A DNA stretch of 64,000 bases from Microbacterium sp. APC 3901 (GCF_030407765.1 NZ_JASDCU010000009.1:62001-126000); one strand, 5' to 3'; shown: positions 25,996 to 35,832, counted from the first letter of the stretch. A program made the numbers and translations. The notes: generated by a model not told the origin, from the sequence alone.

Positions 25996-26535
25996 ATGAC
26001 GGACCAGCGGCCCCAATACGGCGAAATCGCGACCCTCGACGAGCAGCGAAGGGCAGCAGGGTTGCCTCCGCTCGGCGAGGTTCCGGTCGTCGAGTCGGCT
26101 GCAGCGCCGGGCTCGTCGGCGCCGGCTGACGGCGCCGTTGCTGATATGCCCGCCGCGCGTCCGCGTCCTGTCGAACGTTTCGTGACGATCGGCCTGCTCG
26201 CCTACGGTCTGGTGAACGTGGTCATGACGGGGCTGTCGTACCTCGACTTCTCGACCGCGATGAATCAGATGATGAGCGTGCTCGGCGTCGACGGGGAGTT
26301 CACGAACTACGCCGAGGGCAGGACCTGGGGCACGATCGCCGCGATCGTCCTCGCTGTCGGCTGGTCACTCACCGCGTACTTCTCGATCCGCCGACTGCGC
26401 TCCGGCAGACTCTCCTGGTGGGTGCCGCTCGTCGGCGCGGCGGTCACCCTGCTTGTGGCGTCCGTCTGCGCGGCGATCCCGCTCATGAACGATCCTGCCT
26501 TCATCGACTTCGTAGCCAAGACGGCCGGGCAGTAG
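25996..26535 (+). CDS. DUF6264-like membrane protein
   Basis: 179 residues. A Pro/Ala-rich cytoplasmic N-terminus (about 1-60) is followed by three hydrophobic helices (about 68-88, 112-132, 145-168). The overall pattern (RPRPVERFVTIGLLAYGLVNV, NYAEGRTWGTIAAIVLAVGWSLTAY) matches a family common in Microbacteriaceae that I believe is DUF6264. Function unknown. The leaderless ATG is supported by the -10 spacing. Confidence 0.78.
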   Translation: MTDQRPQYGEIATLDEQRRAAGLPPLGEVPVVESAAAPGSSAPADGAVADMPAARPRPVERFVTIGLLAYGLVNVVMTGLSYLDFSTAMNQMMSVLGVDGEFTNYAEGRTWGTIAAIVLAVGWSLTAYFSIRRLRSGRLSWWVPLVGAAVTLLVASVCAAIPLMNDPAFIDFVAKTAGQ

Positions 26536-26548
26536 GCCGCAGAACGAC

Positions 26549-26585
26549 AGATGCCCCCGGCCGATCGGCCAGGGGCATCTTGCTG
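26549..26585. terminator. Bidirectional hairpin between convergent genes
   Basis: AGATGCCCC pairs with GGGGCATCT (26549-26557 with 26572-26580) and GGCC/GGCC extends the stem inside. No long T-tract. Confidence 0.6.
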
Positions 26586-26596
26586 TCGAAAGGACG

Positions 26597-27625
<1,029 letters not shown>

Positions 27626-27795
27626 GAGAACTCCTGCGATTTGGGAAGCCGGGACAGCAGTCACTCTATCGGGGCTGACTGTCGGATGCTGTCGGAGCCG
27701 ACCGACCGACCGCCTCGTCCTGCGCCCACGTTAAGAATCGCAATTCCTTCATCGGTGCTTCATCGAAAACCGGCGTTTGAGGCCCGCATGCTGGT

Positions 27796-27801
27796 TAGGC
27801 T
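27796..27801 (+). promoter_or_regulatory. -10 box (TAGGCT), probable leaderless promoter of glpX
   Basis: It ends six bases before the ATG at 27808. A weak TTTGA lies 15-17 bases upstream. Confidence 0.5.
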
Positions 27802-27807
27802 GACCGC

Positions 27808-28794
27808 ATGGTTAGTCTTACAGCGGATCTGAGCCCCCTTCGTCCCGATCGAAATCTCGCGATGGAGCTGGTGCGGGCCACTGAGGCAGCCGCCATCCGT
27901 GCTGTTCCCTTCATCGGTCGTGGCGCGAAGGAGGCGGCCGACGGTGCAGCTGTCGATGCCATGCGTGCGTTCCTCGGAACCGTGGCCTTCCAGGGGCGCG
28001 TCGTGATCGGCGAGGGCGAGAAGGACAACGCGCCGATGCTCTTCAACGGCGAGGAGGTCGGCACCGGCAGCGGGCCTGAGTGCGACATCGCAGTCGATCC
28101 GATCGATGGCACGTCTCTGACAGCGGCGGGGCGTCAGAACGCGCTCTCCGTCATCGCGGTGTCCGACCGCGGGTCGATGCTCGACGCGTCGAGCGTCTTC
28201 TACATGGACAAGCTCGTGACCGGCCCCGCCGGCGTCGGAGTGGTCGACATCCGACTCCCGATCGGCGAGAACATCCGCAAGCTCGCGGGAGCCCTCGGCA
28301 AGCCCGTGGACGAGATCGTCGTCTCGGTGCTGAACCGCCCGCGTCACGAGCAGCTGATTCAGGAGATCCGGGACGCCGGCGCGGGAACACGACTGATGAG
28401 CGACGGTGACGTCGCCGGTGGCATCAATGCGGCCCGTCATGCCGCCCGCACCGACATGTGCGTGGGCGTCGGGGGCAGCCCCGAGGGAATCGTGACGGCG
28501 TGTGCGATCAAGGCGCTCGGCGGACACATCCAGGGGAGGCTCTGGCCTCGCGACGACGACGAGCGCCAGCGCGGCATCGATGCGGGCCTCGACATGGACA
28601 AGGTCTACGAGGCCGACGACCTCGTGCGCGGAGACAACACGATCTTCGTCGCAACCGGCGTCACAGATGGCCAGCTCGTGGCAGGCGTGCGGCGAGAGGG
28701 CGGATACATCTACACCGAGAGCGTCGTGCTGCGCGGCGCATCGGGAACCCTTCGGAGGATCGCCTCGGAGCACCTCGTCTCGAAGTGGCTCTGA
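27808..28794 (+). CDS. glpX: Class II fructose-1,6-bisphosphatase
   Basis: Gluconeogenic hydrolysis of fructose-1,6-bisphosphate. 328 residues. The Li+-sensitive phosphatase metal motif is present as GEGEKDNAP (about 69) and VDPIDGTSL (about 96). Later motifs YMDKL and DGDVAGGI are typical of GlpX. Actinobacteria rely on this class as their only FBPase (family knowledge). It is divergent from the aldolase gene, consistent with coordinated sugar metabolism. Confidence 0.96.
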   Translation: MVSLTADLSPLRPDRNLAMELVRATEAAAIRAVPFIGRGAKEAADGAAVDAMRAFLGTVAFQGRVVIGEGEKDNAPMLFNGEEVGTGSGPECDIAVDPIDGTSLTAAGRQNALSVIAVSDRGSMLDASSVFYMDKLVTGPAGVGVVDIRLPIGENIRKLAGALGKPVDEIVVSVLNRPRHEQLIQEIRDAGAGTRLMSDGDVAGGINAARHAARTDMCVGVGGSPEGIVTACAIKALGGHIQGRLWPRDDDERQRGIDAGLDMDKVYEADDLVRGDNTIFVATGVTDGQLVAGVRREGGYIYTESVVLRGASGTLRRIASEHLVSKWL

Positions 28795-28951
28795 TCTCTG
28801 AGATCTGAGCGGAGCCGGTCATCGTTACCGACCCGGTACCGCCGTGCGCAGCGCCGAGCCGAGGTTTCTCGCGCGTCCGTGTCACAATTGTCACTGGATT
28901 TGTCGCCGTCGACGGAGCCGCCAGGCACCGCAGGCACAGGAGGGCAGACCG

Positions 28952-29248
28952 ATGACAACGCAGCACACGAACGGTTCCAAAGCCGCGCCGACCAAGATCG
29001 TGACGACGCCCACCGGTCGGATCATGCGGATCAACGTCGATGAGGCAGGGGTGCCTCTGTCGACCGGGACTCCGGCGCCGCCTGTGGTCACGACCGCTGT
29101 CACCGACCCCGCTCGCCGCGCTGACGTGCTGTTCCGCAAGCGCCTCGATGAGGGGCATGAGATCAGCTCCTGGTGGATGATCGGCGCTTTCGTCGTCACC
29201 AGCGGCCTCGTCATCCTCCTGCTCAGCGGCGTACCGGGCGTCGCCTGA
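28952..29248 (+). CDS. Small membrane protein, unknown function
   Basis: 98 residues: a polar N-terminus with TPTGRIMRINVDEAG, then a C-terminal transmembrane helix (about 73-92) after an RRADVLFRKRLDEGHEIS segment. AGGAGGG precedes the ATG; the frame extends upstream, but that part has no ribosome-binding site. Conserved-looking, not recognised. Confidence 0.7.
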   Translation: MTTQHTNGSKAAPTKIVTTPTGRIMRINVDEAGVPLSTGTPAPPVVTTAVTDPARRADVLFRKRLDEGHEISSWWMIGAFVVTSGLVILLLSGVPGVA

Positions 29249-29250
29249 CC

Positions 29251-30603
29251 TCAGTTCCGGGACTCTTCGGTTTCGATGGCCCCGAAGGTTGACTGCTTCG
29301 GCACCGACTCTCCGTTGTCGAGACGAGAGCGGACGTCTCCGACGTCGGCCTGAATCGAGGAGTCCGGCTCCTCGGATGACTCGCGGTCGGTGCGTCGGAC
29401 GCCGTGGTGTGCGTCGAGATCCTGCTCCGAGTCGATCACGAGCTCGGGAGCGGTGAAGCGTCGAGTCTGCGCCGTGACCGCCGGCGGACTCGAGTCCAGC
29501 GTCGACGCGCTGATCCCGGGGAACTGCCGAGCTGTCACGAGCACTCGACTCTCGAGGGAGCCGGCGAACCTGTTGTAGCTGTCGACGGTGCGCTCGAGAG
29601 CACGGCGCAGGTCGTCGGCATGGCCGGCGAGAACGCCGAGACGGTCGTACAGCTGCGTTCCCAGGTTCAGGAGCGCTCGTGCCTCGGTCGAGACCTCCTG
29701 CTGGGTCCAGCTGTAGGCGACGGTCTTGAGCACGGCCCACAGGTTCACGGGCGATGCGAGCGCCACTCTCTTGCTGAAGGCGTAGTCCAGCAGCGTCGGG
29801 TCCTCGTCGATGGCCGCCGCGAGGAGCGACTCGCTCGGCAGGAAGCAGATGACGAACTCGGGGCTCGCGTCGAGACCCGACCAGTAGGCCTTCTTCGCGA
29901 GTGCGTCGATGTGAGCGCGCACGGCCTTCGCATGCTTCTGCATGTGCGTGCGCCGCTGAGTCTCGTGGGCGTCTCCGATCGGCAGCGCCGACGCCTCGAG
30001 ATAGGCGTCGAGCGGCACCTTCGCGTCGACGGCGATCGACGTGCCGCCGGCCAGACGGATCACCATGTCGGGGCGCCCCTGACCTCGATCGGACGAGATG
30101 GTCGACTGCAGGTCGAAGTCGACGTGACGGATCAGCCCTGCGGCCTCGACGACGCGGCGCAGCTGGGTCTCGCCCCAGACGCCGCGTGTGGCCGTCGACC
30201 GCAGCGCTCCGGCGAGCGATTCGGTCGTCGAGCGCAGCGCCTCGTCGGACTCCTGCGCGCGCCTGAGCTGCTCCGCGAGGGATCCGAACTGCGCGTGCCG
30301 TTCCTGCTCGATGGCCGAGACCTTCTGCTGCATCTGCTGCAGGCTCTCGCGAACGGGCGCGAGAGCCGTGAGCACCGCATTCTGCTGCTGCACGCGCTGC
30401 GCCTCGGCGCGCTGCTCGAGTCTCGCGTGCTCGACGGCATCCCGATACAGGTCGTACTGCCGGTCGCGATCATCTCGGGCAGCGGCGAGTTCTGCCTCGG
30501 CGCGAGCGAGATCCGCCGCACCGCGCGAGCCGCGGAGGAACCATCCCACTGCGGCGCCGGCCACGAGAGCGGCCAGGAGGAGAACGAGCGTGAGATCATC
30601 CAT
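29251..30603 (-). CDS. rmuC: DNA recombination protein RmuC
   Basis: 450 residues from the ATG at 30603. An N-terminal transmembrane helix (about 3-22), a long coiled coil (about 28-125) and the RmuC nuclease-like domain follow, with TRGVWGETQLRRVVEAAGL, RPDMVIRLAGG and VDAKVPLDAYLEA (Asp and Lys of a PD-(D/E)xK-like fold). A polar tail of about 90 residues completes it. RmuC limits recombination at inverted repeats. Start is uncertain: ATG at 30603 has GGAG upstream, while ATG at 30633 is 14 bases after the preceding gene. Confidence 0.93.
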   Translation of the reverse strand: MDDLTLVLLLAALVAGAAVGWFLRGSRGAADLARAEAELAAARDDRDRQYDLYRDAVEHARLEQRAEAQRVQQQNAVLTALAPVRESLQQMQQKVSAIEQERHAQFGSLAEQLRRAQESDEALRSTTESLAGALRSTATRGVWGETQLRRVVEAAGLIRHVDFDLQSTISSDRGQGRPDMVIRLAGGTSIAVDAKVPLDAYLEASALPIGDAHETQRRTHMQKHAKAVRAHIDALAKKAYWSGLDASPEFVICFLPSESLLAAAIDEDPTLLDYAFSKRVALASPVNLWAVLKTVAYSWTQQEVSTEARALLNLGTQLYDRLGVLAGHADDLRRALERTVDSYNRFAGSLESRVLVTARQFPGISASTLDSSPPAVTAQTRRFTAPELVIDSEQDLDAHHGVRRTDRESSEEPDSSIQADVGDVRSRLDNGESVPKQSTFGAIETEESRN

Positions 30604-30647
30604 GTGCTCCATGATGCGCTCGGCCACGGACATTCGTCCGGTGCGAC

Positions 30648-31241
30648 TCAGGCGACCGCACGCTCCGGAGCGGCGACGACCGGATCGGTCACACGCAGCG
30701 CGAGCGCATCGGCCAGCGAGAAGACGTCGGACGCGCCGTGCCTGCGGGCCGCATCGATGATGATGTGCGCGCAGGCGAGCGCGTCGGCGAGCGCGTCATG
30801 GTGGGAGAAGCCGGTGAAGCCGGCAGCCTCGGCCGCCTTCGGCAGTCGGTACGAGTCGAGCTCGTAGGTCTTGCGTGCCACCTGCAGGCTGCACAGCGAG
30901 CGATACGGCGGGCAGTCGCCGCCGGTGGCCTCCGACGCACGGCGGAGCACGTTGAGGTCGAAGCCCGCGTTGTGCGCCACGAGCACATCGGCGCCCGCGA
31001 AGGCGCAGAGACGATCGAACTGATCCGACCAGGTGGCCGCGTCCAGCACATCGTGCGCGCGGATGCCGTGGATCTTCGTGTTCCACTCCTGGAACTCGTC
31101 ATGCCCGGCGGGCGGGCGGATCAGCCATCCGGCCGTCGCGACGATCCGGCCGTCGCGCACACGCACGAGGCCGACGGAGCAGGCTGAGGCGGGGCTGGAA
31201 TTCGCCGTCTCGAAGTCGATAGCGGTGAAGTCCAGTGGCAC
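30648..31241 (-). CDS. DnaQ-like 3'-5' exonuclease (DEDDh)
   Basis: 197 residues. Exo I FTAIDFETAN (D and E), Exo II HNAGFDLNVL and Exo III HHDALADALA (H and D) define a DEDDh exonuclease like the polymerase III epsilon subunit. It is compact and stands alone, so it may be a proofreading-independent exonuclease. GTG at 31241 was preferred because GGGAGAGAG lies before it and the protein then begins at the conserved domain; an ATG seven codons upstream is possible. It leads into rmuC, a plausible DNA-repair pair. Confidence 0.92.
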   Translation of the reverse strand: MPLDFTAIDFETANSSPASACSVGLVRVRDGRIVATAGWLIRPPAGHDEFQEWNTKIHGIRAHDVLDAATWSDQFDRLCAFAGADVLVAHNAGFDLNVLRRASEATGGDCPPYRSLCSLQVARKTYELDSYRLPKAAEAAGFTGFSHHDALADALACAHIIIDAARRHGASDVFSLADALALRVTDPVVAAPERAVA

Positions 31242-31288
31242 ATGACCACTCTCTCCCGGCATCCGGGACGCCCCAGGATGACTCGCCG

Positions 31289-31294
31289 TAGGCT
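31289..31294 (+). promoter_or_regulatory. -10 box (TAGGCT), probable leaderless promoter
   Basis: It ends six bases before the ATG at 31301. Confidence 0.5.
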
Positions 31295-31300
31295 GGCGAC

Positions 31301-32050
31301 ATGAGTACCGACCGAGCGACCTCCTTCGGCACCGAAGCCGCGAACTACGAGGCCGGAAGACCCGATTATCCCTTCGACGCGGTCACCTGGATGCTCGAGC
31401 AGATGCCGCACGGCTCTCGCCGCATCGCCGATGTCGGCGCGGGCACAGGCAAGCTCACTCGCGTGCTCGCTCAGGCGCCGGAGGCCGAGGTCGTCGCCGT
31501 CGACCCGGATGCCGCCATGCTCGAGACACTGCGTCTGAGCGTTCCCGGGGTTCCGACGTTCCAGGGAACCGCCGAGCGGATGCCGCTGCCAGACGCGAGC
31601 GTCGACGCCGTCGTGCTCGGTCAGGCGTGGCACTGGGTGCAGCCGTCAGCCGCGTCCGCCGAGCTCGGACGGGTCGTCCGCGCCGGGGGAGTCCTCGGGT
31701 TGATCTGGAACATCCGCGACGAGCGCGTGGAGTGGGTTCGTCGCCTGACCGACATCATGCACAGCAGCCCGGCCGAGAACATGGTCAACGGTCCAGGTTC
31801 CGACGGCCCGCGCATCGAGGCGCCGTTCACGGGCGTCGAGACGCAGCAGTGGGAGTGGACCCGCCCGATGAGCAGAGCGAGACTTCACCAGATGGCGCTC
31901 TCACGCAGCTATCTCATCACCGCCCCCGCCGACGAGCGCGCGGAGATCACGCGGCAGATGGACGACCTTTTCGATGAGCTCGGGCTCGACGGAGAGACGA
32001 CGATCGACCTCCCCTACGTGACGCACGCGTTCCGCTCCGTGCGCGCCTGA
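31301..32050 (+). CDS. Class I SAM-dependent methyltransferase
   Basis: 249 residues, Methyltransf_11 type. The SAM-binding motif IADVGAGTGKLTRVLA (about 46-61), acidic VVAVDPDAAML (D about 69) and motif II/post-I ASVDAVVLGQAWHW are clear. The start FGTEAANYEAGRPDYP is typical of the family that includes many uncharacterised small-molecule methyltransferases. Substrate unknown. It lies 49 bases upstream of ychF, each with its own -10. Confidence 0.9.
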   Translation: MSTDRATSFGTEAANYEAGRPDYPFDAVTWMLEQMPHGSRRIADVGAGTGKLTRVLAQAPEAEVVAVDPDAAMLETLRLSVPGVPTFQGTAERMPLPDASVDAVVLGQAWHWVQPSAASAELGRVVRAGGVLGLIWNIRDERVEWVRRLTDIMHSSPAENMVNGPGSDGPRIEAPFTGVETQQWEWTRPMSRARLHQMALSRSYLITAPADERAEITRQMDDLFDELGLDGETTIDLPYVTHAFRSVRA

Positions 32051-32085
32051 CCGGCATCCCGCAGGGACTGCGCATCCACGCCAGG

Positions 32086-32091
32086 TAGACT
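32086..32091 (+). promoter_or_regulatory. -10 box (TAGACT) before ychF
   Basis: It ends eight bases before the GTG at 32100; no ribosome-binding site, so probably leaderless or nearly so. Confidence 0.45.
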
Positions 32092-32099
32092 CGACCCCC

Positions 32100-33173
32100 G
32101 TGGCTCTCACTATCGGAATCGTCGGCCTGCCCAATGTCGGCAAGTCCACCCTCTTCAACGCTCTGACCAAGAACGACGTGCTCGCGGCGAACTACCCGTT
32201 CGCGACGATCGAGCCGAACGTCGGGGTGGTGAACCTTCCCGATCCGCGTCTCGACAAGCTCGCCGAGATCTTCGGCAGCGAGCGCGTCCTGCCCGCTGCA
32301 GTGTCGTTCGTCGACATCGCCGGAATCGTGCGCGGCGCGAGCGAGGGCGAGGGGCTCGGCAACAAATTCCTCGCGAACATCCGCGAGGCCGATGCGATCG
32401 CCCAGGTCGTGCGTGGATTCGCCGACGACGACGTCGTGCACGTCGACGGTGCCGTCAACCCGGCGTCCGACATGGAGACCATCAACGCCGAGCTCATGCT
32501 CGCCGACCTCGAGACCGTCGACAAGGCGATCACGCGGTACGAGAAGGAGGTGCGCGGCAAGAAGATCGAGCCCGTCGTCCTCGAGACCGCCATCGCGGCC
32601 AAGGATGCTCTCGAGCGCGGTGTGCTGCTGTCCGTCGCCGGCATCGATCTGACGCCGATCCGCGAGCTCGGACTTCTCACGGCCAAGCCCGTCATCTTCG
32701 TCTTCAACGTCGACGAGGGTGTGCTCACGAACGATGCCCGCAAGGCGGAGCTCGCTGCGCTTGTCGCTCCTGCGAAGGCGATCTTCCTCGACGCGAAGAT
32801 CGAGTCGGAGCTGATCGACCTCGACCCCGAGGATGCTGCCGAGCTGCTCGCGTCGACGGGTCAGGACGAGTCCGGTCTCGACCAGCTCGCCCGCATCGGC
32901 TTCGACACCCTCGGTCTGCAGACCTACCTCACGGCCGGGCCGAAAGAGGCGCGCGCGTGGACGATCCCCAAGGGATCCAAGGCTCCGCAGGCCGCCGGTG
33001 TCATCCACACCGACTTCGAGAAGGGCTTCATCAAGGCGGAGATCGTGTCGTTCGACGACCTCGTCGAGACCGGCTCTGTCGTCGAAGCCCGCTCCAAGGG
33101 CAAGGCCCGCCTCGAGGGCAAGGACTACGTCATGCAGGATGGCGACGTGGTGGAGTTCCGCTTCAACAACTAG
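32100..33173 (+). CDS. ychF: Redox-responsive ATPase YchF (Obg-like)
   Basis: 357 residues, translation- and stress-linked P-loop ATPase. G1 GLPNVGKST (about 8-16), G3 DIAGIVRGASEG, and a G4 of NVDE rather than NKxD, which explains ATP preference in this family. A C-terminal TGS domain ends in VVEFRFNN. The last coding bases (33155-33171) are repeated exactly at 34604-34620, so the gene's 3' end looks like an integration site whose use has left the coding sequence intact. Confidence 0.97.
   Translation: MALTIGIVGLPNVGKSTLFNALTKNDVLAANYPFATIEPNVGVVNLPDPRLDKLAEIFGSERVLPAAVSFVDIAGIVRGASEGEGLGNKFLANIREADAIAQVVRGFADDDVVHVDGAVNPASDMETINAELMLADLETVDKAITRYEKEVRGKKIEPVVLETAIAAKDALERGVLLSVAGIDLTPIRELGLLTAKPVIFVFNVDEGVLTNDARKAELAALVAPAKAIFLDAKIESELIDLDPEDAAELLASTGQDESGLDQLARIGFDTLGLQTYLTAGPKEARAWTIPKGSKAPQAAGVIHTDFEKGFIKAEIVSFDDLVETGSVVEARSKGKARLEGKDYVMQDGDVVEFRFNN
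33155..33171 (+). repeat. Putative attL (ychF 3' end)
   Basis: GTTCCGCTTCAACAACT, identical to 34604-34620. Confidence 0.75.
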
Positions 33174-33175
33174 GA

Positions 33176-33417
33176 GCCCCCTCATTCCGCGGTAGTGAAC
33201 CGTGTTCTGATGCGGCGGGTTTCCGTGATCGCCTGCGAAACATCCACCCATCGTCACCGTAGATGCCGATGTCGCGGACGTGGCGACTTAGGAGCTCGAG
33301 CAGCGAGTCCGGCGCGACGATTGTGCGCTCGGATCCGTACTTGGGTGGCTGCACGTGGTGCGCCCGGTCGACGAGGTACAGCGGCTTCGTCGTTCCGAGG
33401 TACCGGAGCCGACACAC
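33176..33417 (-). pseudogene. Tyrosine recombinase (phage-type integrase) remnant
   Basis: The minus-strand frame reads QPPKYGSERTIVAPDSLLE then RHVRDIGIYGDDGWMF, the segment before the catalytic HxxR box in actinobacterial integrases. After GWMF the match continues only in another frame (FAGDHGNPPHQNTVHYRG), so one extra T in the TTT at 33238-33240 (AAA on the plus strand) breaks it. The N-terminal core-binding domain and the C-terminal HxxR...Y region are both gone. It cannot be functional. Confidence 0.7.
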
Positions 33418-33621
33418 CTAGTCGCGCCGCTGCCGCCTGCGACGGATCCTCGCGAGCCGGATGATGCTCGCAACGGCAAGGAGGGCCATCGCGGCGACCG
33501 GGAACCAGAGGTTGCGGTTCGCGGCACCGGTGAGCATCAGGACAGTGCCGAGGGCGACCGCGACGACCGCGACTGTGAGACTGACCCACCCGAGCATCGA
33601 TCGCAGGCTGCTTGTACGCAT
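33418..33621 (-). CDS. Possible small membrane protein in the ychF element
   Basis: 67 residues with two hydrophobic segments (about 10-31 and 39-58) and a very basic C-terminus (RLARIRRRRQRRD). No convincing ribosome-binding site. It could be real or a chance frame in the decayed element. Confidence 0.4.
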   Translation of the reverse strand: MRTSSLRSMLGWVSLTVAVVAVALGTVLMLTGAANRNLWFPVAAMALLAVASIIRLARIRRRRQRRD

Positions 33622-33776
33622 CGGTCAACTTTCGCAGACACGTGGTCGGCTGTCGAGCACGCCGGCCGGGTCGCGCCGTTGCAGGGAAGCGCTCAGAACG
33701 ACGGGGGACGACCATTCCGGCTGCGGGTACAAGTCCTACCGCCGGAGGCGTGAGGCACTGAAGCGATGCTGCTCGC

Positions 33777-34112
33777 TCATCGCCTACTCTTGCGTTTCTT
33801 CTTTCCCGGTGCAAAGGCATCGCTGGCGAGGAGGACGAACCACTCAGCCACGATGGCGCAACAGCCGACCAGGACCGTCACTCCTACGATCGCGATGACC
33901 GGCGTGGCAACCGTCTGGTTGCCGAGGAAGGACCGCACAAAGGCGAACGTGAGATACAAACTGCCCAGCCCGCCGAGAATCTTGAGCACCGCCACTACAC
34001 GGCGAAAGAGTGGTTCCTTGATCGTGCTACGCCCGACGGAAAAGACGATCGCAACGAAAAGGGTCGCACTGATCTGCGCGAGGGTCATCGCAACCTCGAC
34101 TGTTTGGCCCAT
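33777..34112 (-). CDS. Small multi-pass membrane protein in the ychF element
   Basis: 111 residues from the ATG at 34112 (MGQTVEVAM). Three hydrophobic segments (about 9-25, 38-62, 69-96) and a basic tail GKKKRKSRR. A TAGAGT hexamer lies nine bases upstream, so a leaderless start is possible; a longer frame to 34220 starts in non-coding-looking sequence. Base composition is lower in GC than neighbours, consistent with transfer. Not recognised. Confidence 0.55.
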   Translation of the reverse strand: MGQTVEVAMTLAQISATLFVAIVFSVGRSTIKEPLFRRVVAVLKILGGLGSLYLTFAFVRSFLGNQTVATPVIAIVGVTVLVGCCAIVAEWFVLLASDAFAPGKKKRKSRR

Positions 34113-34603
34113 GCGCAGAACTCTAGTGGCGACGTCACGATGACGATGCTCAGCTATCGCGAAGCCGCCCACCGTGCCCGCCGCGCCACAAAGCCCAGCA
34201 GGGCGGCCGGCATGTCCCACCGGCCGCCCGCACGGGAGTGGCTACCTCTCGTCGGCCAGCCAGGCGCGGAGATCAGAGACGATCTCCCCTGGCTCACACC
34301 ATGCCCCTCCGCCGCGATCGTGACCAGCCATTGCATCGCGACGAGCGTGCCGCCGATGAGGTTGCCGATCTGGCGATCCGAGAGCACGATTTAGTACCGT
34401 CCTAGGCGAACTCCAAACCTGTGGTCAGGGTCGAGGAGCTCGAACGCTGGTTGAGGCCCCTGCCAAGCGAACGAAGCTGAGTCCGCACCGAGTCCGAAGA
34501 ATGCTCCGCATCTTGCTCAATCTGACCATGTCTCACCAGGTGCCCTGGCCCGGATTCCCGCGGCTGGCAAGAGTGGACAAGACTGCGCAGGGTGGTGTTG
34601 GTC
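34113..34603. other. Element interior with no well-supported gene
   Basis: A minus-strand frame 34154-34387 (77 codons, GTG start) has a hydrophobic N-terminus (IGNLIGGTLVAMQWLVTIA) that then becomes incoherent, probably a broken gene. Nothing else was recognised. Confidence 0.4.
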
Positions 34604-34620
34604 GTTCCGCTTCAACAACT
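34604..34620 (+). repeat. Putative attR
   Basis: Exact copy of the 17 bases at the ychF 3' end, outside any ychF coding context. Confidence 0.75.
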
Positions 34621-34685
34621 GAGCGGGGTGCTGGCCGAGTACTGGCCAGACTGGCGGCGGACCGCACGAAGCCGCGGGTCGCGAC

Positions 34686-35018
34686 TCAGATCTCGTCGCT
34701 ACGTCGAGCACGCACGGGCCAGCCGACCTGCACCAATGCCTCCGTGAGGCGGTCGGCGGCGGCGCGCGCGACGTCGAAGCTTGCGTCAGAGCAGACGTCG
34801 ATGGCGATCGGCGGCGGATCGGCGAAGCGTGGAATCTGCACCTCTGCCCAGGCGTCAGGCGAGAGCGGTACCCGAGGGGATGCGGTGCGTGCGTCTCGGA
34901 TGGCACTGTCCGACGCGAAAGCGATGACGTCCAGGGCATGGAGCTTGGTGATCGGCATGTCCACGACGATGGTCACGACGAAGGCCGCGTTTGCGGCATC
35001 CCGGAACTCTGGCCTCAC
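34686..35018 (-). CDS. Hypothetical protein
   Basis: 110 residues, soluble, no recognised domain (MRPEFRDAANAAFVVTIVV, then ITKLHALDVIAFASDSA). Codon pattern is consistent with coding and it lies just outside the right repeat of the ychF element. The GTG start is uncertain and there is no strong ribosome-binding site. Confidence 0.5.
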   Translation of the reverse strand: MRPEFRDAANAAFVVTIVVDMPITKLHALDVIAFASDSAIRDARTASPRVPLSPDAWAEVQIPRFADPPPIAIDVCSDASFDVARAAADRLTEALVQVGWPVRARRSDEI

Positions 35019-35052
35019 CGCATGAAGATATCACTCGGCGCGCACAGCCGGT

Positions 35053-35832
35053 CTAGCCGCGACGCTCGACGTCCTGACTCAGGATCTCTGGCCATGCTTC
35101 GACATCCCTCGGAGTATGTGCGACCGTCAGAGTCGCGTTCGGGAGCAGCTCGGCGAGCGATTGCGCGGTCGACAGCGGGTGGCCCGGGTCGTCCACCCAC
35201 GCCAGGATCGTCGTCGGCACATCGATGCGTTCGACGGACTCAGGGGCAGGCAGGTCGCTGATTCCCGCGCCGCGAAGCAGCGACGGCAGGAGAGCGTCGG
35301 CGACGTCCGGCCAGGTCTCCGGCGCACCGACGGTGGCCGGGGGCGGTGTCGATCCGTGCGTGGCTGCGTGGAACGCTTCGACACCGTCGGATTCGATGAG
35401 CGCTGCCGCCGTTCGGTAGATCGCGGCCTGAGCGGGCCTGGTCGCCCACGCGGTGGGCGGCACCATGAGCGTGAGCCCGGTGAATCGGTCGGGCTCGACC
35501 GACGCAGCGTGCAAGAGCGTCGCGGCACCCATGGAGGGGCCGACCCCGTGGACGCGTTCGCCCGGGAACCAGTGGTCGAGCAGGCGCAGGAGATCCTCGG
35601 CGAGGTTCGGCCAGCGATAGTCCTCGGGGACCTTCCGCCCGGTCGAACGGCCATGACCGCGTGCGTCGTAGCGCAGCAGTCGGGTTCCGCTGAGGCCACG
35701 GCCGAGGTCGAGATTGAGCACCCGATCGCGGGCCCGGCTCGACGTGAGGCCATGCAGCTGGACGACCGGGTGTCCACCTTCATCGCTCAGGGCGACGGCC
35801 AGCTCTGCACCGGCTACCTCGAAAGTGGGCAT
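35053..35832 (-). CDS. Alpha/beta-fold hydrolase
   Basis: 259 residues. Oxyanion HG at 27-28 (VQLHGLTSS), RYDARGHGRS near 54-63, nucleophile elbow GPSMGA with S100, acidic residue in AWVDDPGHPLS and a late His (VAHTPRDVEAW). A cap region of about 80 residues lies between 120 and 200. Substrate unknown; an esterase or C-C hydrolase is possible. It is divergent from the condensation/GNAT fusion gene, sharing an 84-base promoter region. Confidence 0.9.
   Translation of the reverse strand: MPTFEVAGAELAVALSDEGGHPVVQLHGLTSSRARDRVLNLDLGRGLSGTRLLRYDARGHGRSTGRKVPEDYRWPNLAEDLLRLLDHWFPGERVHGVGPSMGAATLLHAASVEPDRFTGLTLMVPPTAWATRPAQAAIYRTAAALIESDGVEAFHAATHGSTPPPATVGAPETWPDVADALLPSLLRGAGISDLPAPESVERIDVPTTILAWVDDPGHPLSTAQSLAELLPNATLTVAHTPRDVEAWPEILSQDVERRG

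Larger units (their letters stand above)
33155..34620. mobile_element. Decayed integrated element at the 3' end of ychF
   Basis: A 17-base exact direct repeat (33155-33171 including the ychF stop-proximal codons, and 34604-34620) bounds about 1.45 kb. Just inside the left repeat is a frameshifted fragment of a tyrosine recombinase. The interior has small membrane-protein ORFs, a lower GC content than the surroundings and no housekeeping genes. This is the expected footprint of site-specific integration into a gene 3' end followed by deletion of most of the element. Confidence 0.7.

Noticed and set aside
33711..33745. A GGGTACAAGTCC stretch resembling a tRNA T-arm near the ychF element
   Set aside because: No acceptor, D or anticodon stems can be formed around it.
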